Shown here piece after piece: positions 7,560 through 10,884 of a DNA stretch of 10,884 bases. Source of the stretch: Myxococcota bacterium (lineage in GTDB: Bacteria; Myxococcota_A; UBA9160; PR03); assembly GCA_025453505.1 (NCBI GenBank), contig JALOQG010000054.1, positions 1-10,884 on the forward strand. Reading direction: 5' to 3'. The notes below the pieces were generated by a model, which saw only the letters and a list, made by a program, of their open reading frames with translations, was not told the origin of the DNA and made no database searches. The position numbers and the translations under genes are program-made. Positions within the stretch are counted from its first letter, which is position 1. The number at the start of each line of letters is the position of its first letter.

Positions 7560-7568
7560 TGGTATGCT
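7560..7568 (+). promoter_or_regulatory. Possible extended -10 promoter for the ACP/LnmK-like unit
   Basis: TGGTATGCT is an extended -10 element (TGn plus TATGCT). A start of transcription near 7575 would leave a leader of about 18 bases that contains the GAGGAG Shine-Dalgarno sequence at 7582-7587. No convincing -35 box is visible. It lies in the divergent 150-base gap (7443-7592) opposite the hydrolase promoter candidate. Confidence 0.35.
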
Positions 7569-7592
7569 GCCCGGTCCAGCCGAGGAGCCGAA

Positions 7593-7841
7593 ATGGGTGC
7601 CGACGAGATCGTCCAGAAGCTGAAGCAGCAGCTCGCCGAGTTGTCCGAGGGCAAGCTCGAGGCGGGCGCGATCGACGCGAAGGGCCACCTCTTCGACTAC
7701 GGCTACGTCGATTCGCTGAGCGCGGTGATGTTCCTCGCGTGGATCGAGGAGAGCTTCGGCGTGCACATCGAGGATCTCGACCTGATCGAGAAGTACACGA
7801 CGCTCGACGCGATCGCGCGCCACATCGCGGAGTCCGCCTAG
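7593..7841 (+). CDS. Stand-alone acyl carrier protein
   Basis: This 82-residue acyl carrier protein carries acyl groups as thioesters on a 4'-phosphopantetheine arm. The attachment site is Ser41 in FDYGYVDSLSAVMFL, the canonical D-S-L motif at the start of helix II. The rest has the normal four-helix acidic pattern (IEESFGVHIEDLDLIEKYTTLDAIARHI). It resembles discrete ACPs of natural-product pathways more than fatty-acid AcpP, whose site is usually GADSLDTVELVM. The ATG has a strong GAGGAG Shine-Dalgarno sequence at 7582-7587, 5 bases away. The LnmK-like gene starts 2 bases after its stop, so the ACP is its likely partner and substrate carrier. No phosphopantetheinyl transferase, ketosynthase or adenylation gene is in view, so activation must come from elsewhere. 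The identity of the acyl group is inferred only from the neighbour. Confidence 0.93.
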   Translation: MGADEIVQKLKQQLAELSEGKLEAGAIDAKGHLFDYGYVDSLSAVMFLAWIEESFGVHIEDLDLIEKYTTLDAIARHIAESA

Positions 7842-7843
7842 CC

Positions 7844-8887
7844 TTGGGCGACACGAGCTGGAACGACTTCGAGCTGCTCGTCCAGATGCCGCACATGGCG
7901 CCCGGCGAGAAACTCTCCGAGGTCGAGTTCCTGAAGGTGCTCGCCGCGTTCCAGTGGGAGGCGATCGCGCGCGCCCTGCACCGCCGCCCCCCCGAGCTGA
8001 TGAACGCGCAGAACGAGCGTCTCTACGGCTCGGTGATCGACGTCGAGCTGCACCTCGGCGAGCGCCACAGCATGGAGATCCTCGGTGAGGACGTGAACGT
8101 CCGCGTCAAGAACCGCGTGCGCTTCTTCGCCAAGAAGTTCGTCGAAGGCCTCTTCGTCATCGACGACCAGGACGTGCCGGCGTCGCTGCTCGAAACGATC
8201 GAGACGCGCAAGGACCTGCGCCAGCTCGAGTCGTCGTGGGCGTGCATGACGAACGCCTTCATCGCGCGCGGCGGCTCGAACGTGAAGCTGAAGGTGTTCA
8301 AGCCGGTCGGCGCCGACGACCGCGACGTGCCCGAGATCGGCGAGACGCCGCTCGGCATCGTCGAGCAGGGCCGCGTGATGCGCACCGGCGAGATCGAGCC
8401 GCTGGCGGGCGACCCCGCGGCGGCGCTGCACCTCGTCCCCCGCAGCGACGCACCGATCCACTACGCGATCGTGCCCGAGAGCGACCTCAACGGTGCGAGC
8501 CTCGTCTACTTCGCCCGCTACGAGGCGATGATGAACTACGGCGAGCGGCTCTTCCTCTCCGAGCATCTCGAGCGGCCGTTCTCGAGCGAGCTGATCTCGT
8601 ATCTCTCGACCGAGCACCGCAAGGCGTACTTCTTCGGCAACGCGACGCCGAACGACGTGGTCGAGATCCGCGTCGAGGCGCGCATACTGCCGCCCGGCTC
8701 CTTCCCCGAGCCGCGCGCCGGTCAGGCGTATCGCACGCCGCTCAAGTTCCTCTTCCGCATCGACCTCTACCGCGGCTCGGACAAGGTGCTGATGGCCAGC
8801 TCGCTGGTGCGCAAGGCGCTCAACGTGCCGGGCAGCGCCAAGGGCGTGCTGGCCGAAGTCGAACGCTTCCTGCGCCGCCTCGCCTGA
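7844..8887 (+). CDS. LnmK/Pnap_2097-like double-hotdog acyltransferase (decarboxylase)
   Basis: This 347-residue protein resembles LnmK of leinamycin biosynthesis and the related Pnap_2097 family. LnmK takes methylmalonyl-CoA, acylates itself on a tyrosine, transfers the group to an ACP and decarboxylates it to propionyl-ACP. The resemblance, judged from remembered family sequence, is clearest in the second hotdog: DLNGASLVYFARYEAMMNYG (214-233) and AYFFGNATPNDVVEIRVEAR (261-280). The first hotdog begins at MPHMAPGEKLSEVEFL (15-30) and includes LYGSVIDVELHLG (60-72), where Tyr61 is a possible counterpart of the LnmK nucleophile. That assignment is tentative. The start is TTG 7844, 2 bases after the ACP stop, with GGAG at 7829-7832 (spacing 11, long). 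ATG 7886 is a later alternative. Coupling to the ACP gene points to an acyl-loading role. Substrate could differ from methylmalonyl-CoA, and decarboxylation is not assured. Confidence 0.8.
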   Translation: MGDTSWNDFELLVQMPHMAPGEKLSEVEFLKVLAAFQWEAIARALHRRPPELMNAQNERLYGSVIDVELHLGERHSMEILGEDVNVRVKNRVRFFAKKFVEGLFVIDDQDVPASLLETIETRKDLRQLESSWACMTNAFIARGGSNVKLKVFKPVGADDRDVPEIGETPLGIVEQGRVMRTGEIEPLAGDPAAALHLVPRSDAPIHYAIVPESDLNGASLVYFARYEAMMNYGERLFLSEHLERPFSSELISYLSTEHRKAYFFGNATPNDVVEIRVEARILPPGSFPEPRAGQAYRTPLKFLFRIDLYRGSDKVLMASSLVRKALNVPGSAKGVLAEVERFLRRLA

Positions 8888-8893
8888 CGCGCG

Positions 8894-10486
8894 CTACGCG
8901 CTCGGATCGCGCAGCAGCAGCGGATCGAAGTCGCGCTTCTCGCCCGCGAGCGTGAGGTCGACGTCGCCGATCGTCTCCGCGAACGACGCGACGGCGGCTT
9001 CGGCGGCCGCGGCGTCGAAGAGCGCGAGTTCGCGCGGCCCCGCCTCGCCGGCGCGCGCACACGCCTTCGCGAAGCGCCGTGCCGCCCAAGTCGCGTTGCG
9101 CTCGGCCTGATCGCCGGACGCGCTCGCTGCCTCCTGCGCGGCGACGCCCGCCGCGATCGCCCACATCGCGGCCCAGCCCGCGACGTGCACCTGCCACGTC
9201 CGCAGCTGCGCGACGCCGTCGCGTCCGCGCAGCGTCGCGACCGCCGCGTCGAGCCGTTCCGCGATCGCGGACGCGCCGAGCTGCTCGTGCAGGAAGGCGG
9301 AGAGTTCCGAGCGGGCGGCCAGCGCCTGCGAGCCGAGGTACGAGACCAGCGCCTCGCTGGTGCCCTCGAAGATGCGCCCGACGCGCGCGTCGCGCAGCAG
9401 TTGCGGCGCGCCGTTCGACTCGTCGTAGCCGCGCGAGCCGAGCACCTGCACCAGGCGATCCGCCGCGAGCCACGCGAACTCCGTCGTGAGCAGCTTCGAG
9501 GCCGCGAGCACGTCTACCGACACGCCTTCCCCCGCATCGAAGAGCGCGGCGATGCGGGAGAGCAATCCCTCCGCGATGCACGCCTGCGCGACCGTCTCGC
9601 CGAGGTACGAGCGCGCGACGGGGTGATCGAGCAGGCGGCCCGTCGCGATCTGGCGTCGCGTCGCGAAGCGCAGCATCAGCTGCGCGGCGCGCTTGCTCGC
9701 GCCGACCGACGTCGCGCTGATCGAGAAGCGGCTCCAGCTCATCGAGTCGACGCCGACCTCGAGTCCCTTGCCGCGCTCGCCGAGCAGCGCCTCGGGCGCG
9801 ATCGCGACGTCGCGGAAGTGCAGCTCGCCCTGCACCATGCCGCGCATGCCGAGCGAGAGCAGCTCGCGGCCGATGCGCACGCCGGCCTGATCGGGCCGCA
9901 CGGCGAGCGCGATCAGGCCGCGCTTCTTGCCCGCGGCGTCGGTCTCCTGCGCGATCACGGTCAGGATGCCCGCCCACGACGAGTTGCCGATCCAGATCTT
10001 GTCGCCCGAGAGCCTCCAGCCGCCGCCCGGCTGCGCGACGGCGCGCGCCGCCATGCCCGCGAAGTTGGATCCCGCTCCCGGTTCGGTCTGTCCGAAGCCG
10101 GCGTACATGCGTCCACTCGCCAGCAGCGGGAGCACTTCGTTCTTCAGCGCGTCCTGCGCAAAGGTCGCGATCGGCCGCACGCCGGGGTGCAGACACACGA
10201 GGAGCCAGGTGCCGAGCGCGAGGTCGATCGCCGCGGCCTGCTCGAGGATGCGGCCCACTTCGCGCGTGCGCAGCGCGATGCCGCCGTACTTCTCCTCGAC
10301 CTGCACGCCGAAGACGCCCTGCACGCCGAGGTCGTTGGCGACGTACGGCGGCACGCTGCGGCGTTCGTCGATCAGGCGCGCGTTGACGCGGCGTTCGCCG
10401 TACGTGCGCAGCCACGCGACGATCGCGTCGCCACGCGCACGGCTCTCGTCTTCCGAGACCATCTGATAGCGGCATCCGACCTTCAT
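8894..10486 (-). CDS. Acyl-CoA dehydrogenase with C-terminal extension
   Basis: This 530-residue FAD enzyme of the acyl-CoA dehydrogenase superfamily would introduce an alpha,beta double bond into an acyl-CoA or acyl-ACP, passing electrons to ETF. Landmarks are EEKYGGIAL (64-72), the FAD/substrate loop GFGQTEPGAGSN (130-141), LSGDKIWIGNSS (159-170), WSRFSISATSVGA (251-263) and RIFEGTSEAL (371-380), in which Glu374 sits where the catalytic base of medium-chain enzymes lies. The usual core is about 380 residues. Here about 140 extra, Ala-rich and probably helical residues follow, as in longer members of the superfamily. The ATG at 10486 is fixed by a strong GAGGAG (10492-10497) 5 bases upstream. 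A second ATG is 8 codons in. The gene converges on the LnmK-like gene with only 6 bases between stops, so it belongs to the same neighbourhood but a separate transcript. Use of an ACP-bound substrate is speculation. Confidence 0.92.
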   Translation of the reverse strand: MKVGCRYQMVSEDESRARGDAIVAWLRTYGERRVNARLIDERRSVPPYVANDLGVQGVFGVQVEEKYGGIALRTREVGRILEQAAAIDLALGTWLLVCLHPGVRPIATFAQDALKNEVLPLLASGRMYAGFGQTEPGAGSNFAGMAARAVAQPGGGWRLSGDKIWIGNSSWAGILTVIAQETDAAGKKRGLIALAVRPDQAGVRIGRELLSLGMRGMVQGELHFRDVAIAPEALLGERGKGLEVGVDSMSWSRFSISATSVGASKRAAQLMLRFATRRQIATGRLLDHPVARSYLGETVAQACIAEGLLSRIAALFDAGEGVSVDVLAASKLLTTEFAWLAADRLVQVLGSRGYDESNGAPQLLRDARVGRIFEGTSEALVSYLGSQALAARSELSAFLHEQLGASAIAERLDAAVATLRGRDGVAQLRTWQVHVAGWAAMWAIAAGVAAQEAASASGDQAERNATWAARRFAKACARAGEAGPRELALFDAAAAEAAVASFAETIGDVDLTLAGEKRDFDPLLLRDPSA

Positions 10487-10491
10487 GCGGG

Positions 10492-10497
10492 CTCCTC
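10492..10497 (-). promoter_or_regulatory. Strong Shine-Dalgarno deciding the acyl-CoA dehydrogenase start
   Basis: GAGGAG on the - strand lies 5 bases before the ATG at 10486. The longer open frame to 10582 has no comparable site, so translation almost certainly begins at 10486 (MKVGCRYQ). Confidence 0.75.
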
Positions 10498-10567
10498 GGC
10501 AGCGGAAGGCAGAGAGTACGAGCAGCGCGCGGCTCGGGCCACAGCGTGGAGGCGGCCTGCTAGCGTC

Positions 10568-10590
10568 GTCGCTCCTCTGCAAGGAGCGGC
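10568..10590 (+). promoter_or_regulatory. Hairpin covering the Shine-Dalgarno of the last gene
   Basis: CGCTCCT (10570-10576) and AGGAGCG (10582-10588) are perfect inverted copies around the 5-base loop CTGCA. In RNA, a G-U and a G-C pair extend the stem to 9 pairs (10568-10590). The right arm contains the AAGGAG Shine-Dalgarno of the gene starting at 10594, so a folded leader would hide the ribosome site. A TGnTAnnnT-like -10 candidate at 10558-10566 would start transcription inside the left arm, so the hairpin matters only if the promoter is further upstream. Confidence 0.45.
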
Positions 10591-10593
10591 TCC

Positions 10594-10884
10594 ATGAGGC
10601 TTTCCCCGACTCTCTCCGCCTGCGCGTTCGTGCTCGGCAGCGCCGCCGCGGCGAGCGCCGCCGACGACGCGTTGCCGCCGGAGAAGCCGACGACCCCGTA
10701 CGAAGCGACCGTGCGCAACTCCTTCGACATCAGCCGTCCCGGCGGCGGAAGTTCGGGCAGTGATACGGTCGAGATCCGCGTGTCCGGCGCGCGCCTCTAC
10801 GAGAAGTCGAAGCTGCTGCCGGAGAAAGCCGTGATCGTCGACGCCGACAAGGGCGAGGTCATCGACTTCGACCCCGACACCCAC
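10594..10884 (+). CDS. Secreted protein of unknown function, 3' end beyond the window
   Basis: The first 97 residues of a longer protein are visible. MRLSPTLSACAFVLGSAAAASA is a clear Sec signal peptide with a likely cleavage after ASA, so the product should be periplasmic or outer-membrane associated. The mature part begins with an acidic/proline-rich stretch (DDALPPEKPTTPYEATV), then SFDISRPGGGSSGSDTVEIRVSG, then LYEKSKLLPEKAVIVDADKGEVIDFDPDTH. The last part is faintly like DUF4412-type domains that bind or report on periplasmic ligands, but this is only an impression. The ATG at 10594 has AAGGAG at 10581-10586, 7 bases away, inside a hairpin. The gene is divergent from the acyl-CoA dehydrogenase with 107 bases between starts. 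The open frame is unbroken to the window edge. Confidence 0.75.
   Translation, partial: MRLSPTLSACAFVLGSAAAASAADDALPPEKPTTPYEATVRNSFDISRPGGGSSGSDTVEIRVSGARLYEKSKLLPEKAVIVDADKGEVIDFDPDTH

Noticed and set aside
7443..7823. N-terminal extension of the glycoside hydrolase to an ATG at 7823
   Set aside because: It would run antisense through the acyl carrier protein gene and put the signal peptide in the middle of the protein.
891..7841. A stop-free + strand frame of about 2300 codons ending in the acyl carrier protein
   Set aside because: Only its last 82 codons (from 7593) look like a protein. The rest is antisense to nifJ and neighbours and has shadow-frame composition.
67..7896. A stop-free - strand frame of about 2600 codons
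   Set aside because: Its translation is Arg/Ala-rich, low-complexity and crosses several well-supported genes on both strands. Very high GC makes stop codons rare, so this is a shadow frame.
7838..8617. Open frame antisense to the LnmK-like gene (about 259 codons)
   Set aside because: His/Arg/Leu-rich translation typical of the antisense of a GC-rich gene, with no recognisable motif, while the + strand frame matches a known family.
8889..8901. Short GCGCG/CGCGC inverted pair between the convergent stops as a bidirectional terminator
   Set aside because: Only 5 pairs, no T-tract, and easily produced by chance in such GC-rich sequence.
9185..10597. Long + strand frame opposite the acyl-CoA dehydrogenase
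   Set aside because: The opposite frame has complete dehydrogenase motifs and a strong Shine-Dalgarno; this one has Arg/Ala-rich composition and no domain features.

Overview
The window is a very GC-rich bacterial chromosome segment with eight genes, densely packed on both strands. High GC, many GTG/TTG starts, and a pyruvate:ferredoxin oxidoreductase beside secondary-metabolism-type genes would fit a high-GC proteobacterium or a myxobacterium-like/deltaproteobacterial relative. There is no rRNA or other taxonomic marker, so that placement is inference. I see no mobile elements, CRISPR arrays, tRNAs or rRNAs. No gene-free gap exceeds about 150 bases.

Left part (1-1368, + strand): a small membrane protein of unknown function, then uppP (undecaprenyl-diphosphatase). 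A long, nearly perfect hairpin (454-499) fills their junction and ends 14 bases before the chosen uppP start.

Central part (1362-7442, - strand): three genes read right to left. They are a secreted GH30-like glycoside hydrolase, the large single-chain pyruvate:ferredoxin oxidoreductase nifJ, and a dihydroorotate-dehydrogenase-like flavoprotein 3 bases behind nifJ. A hairpin follows the hydrolase stop. Just before nifJ lies a close match to a sigma-54 (-24/-12) promoter, suggesting that nifJ and the flavoprotein form their own regulated unit. The flavoprotein and uppP converge with a 7-base overlap.

Right part (7443-10884): a 150-base divergent region separates the hydrolase from a two-gene + strand unit, a stand-alone acyl carrier protein followed after 2 bases by a double-hotdog protein resembling LnmK (the leinamycin methylmalonyl acyltransferase/decarboxylase) and the Pnap_2097 family. 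Converging on it, 6 bases away, is an acyl-CoA dehydrogenase with a C-terminal extension. Together these look like a minimal acyl-ACP-forming and acyl-modifying cassette without any polyketide synthase in view, and this is the most interesting part of the window. A secreted protein of unknown function begins at the right edge and runs off it. A hairpin covers its Shine-Dalgarno sequence.
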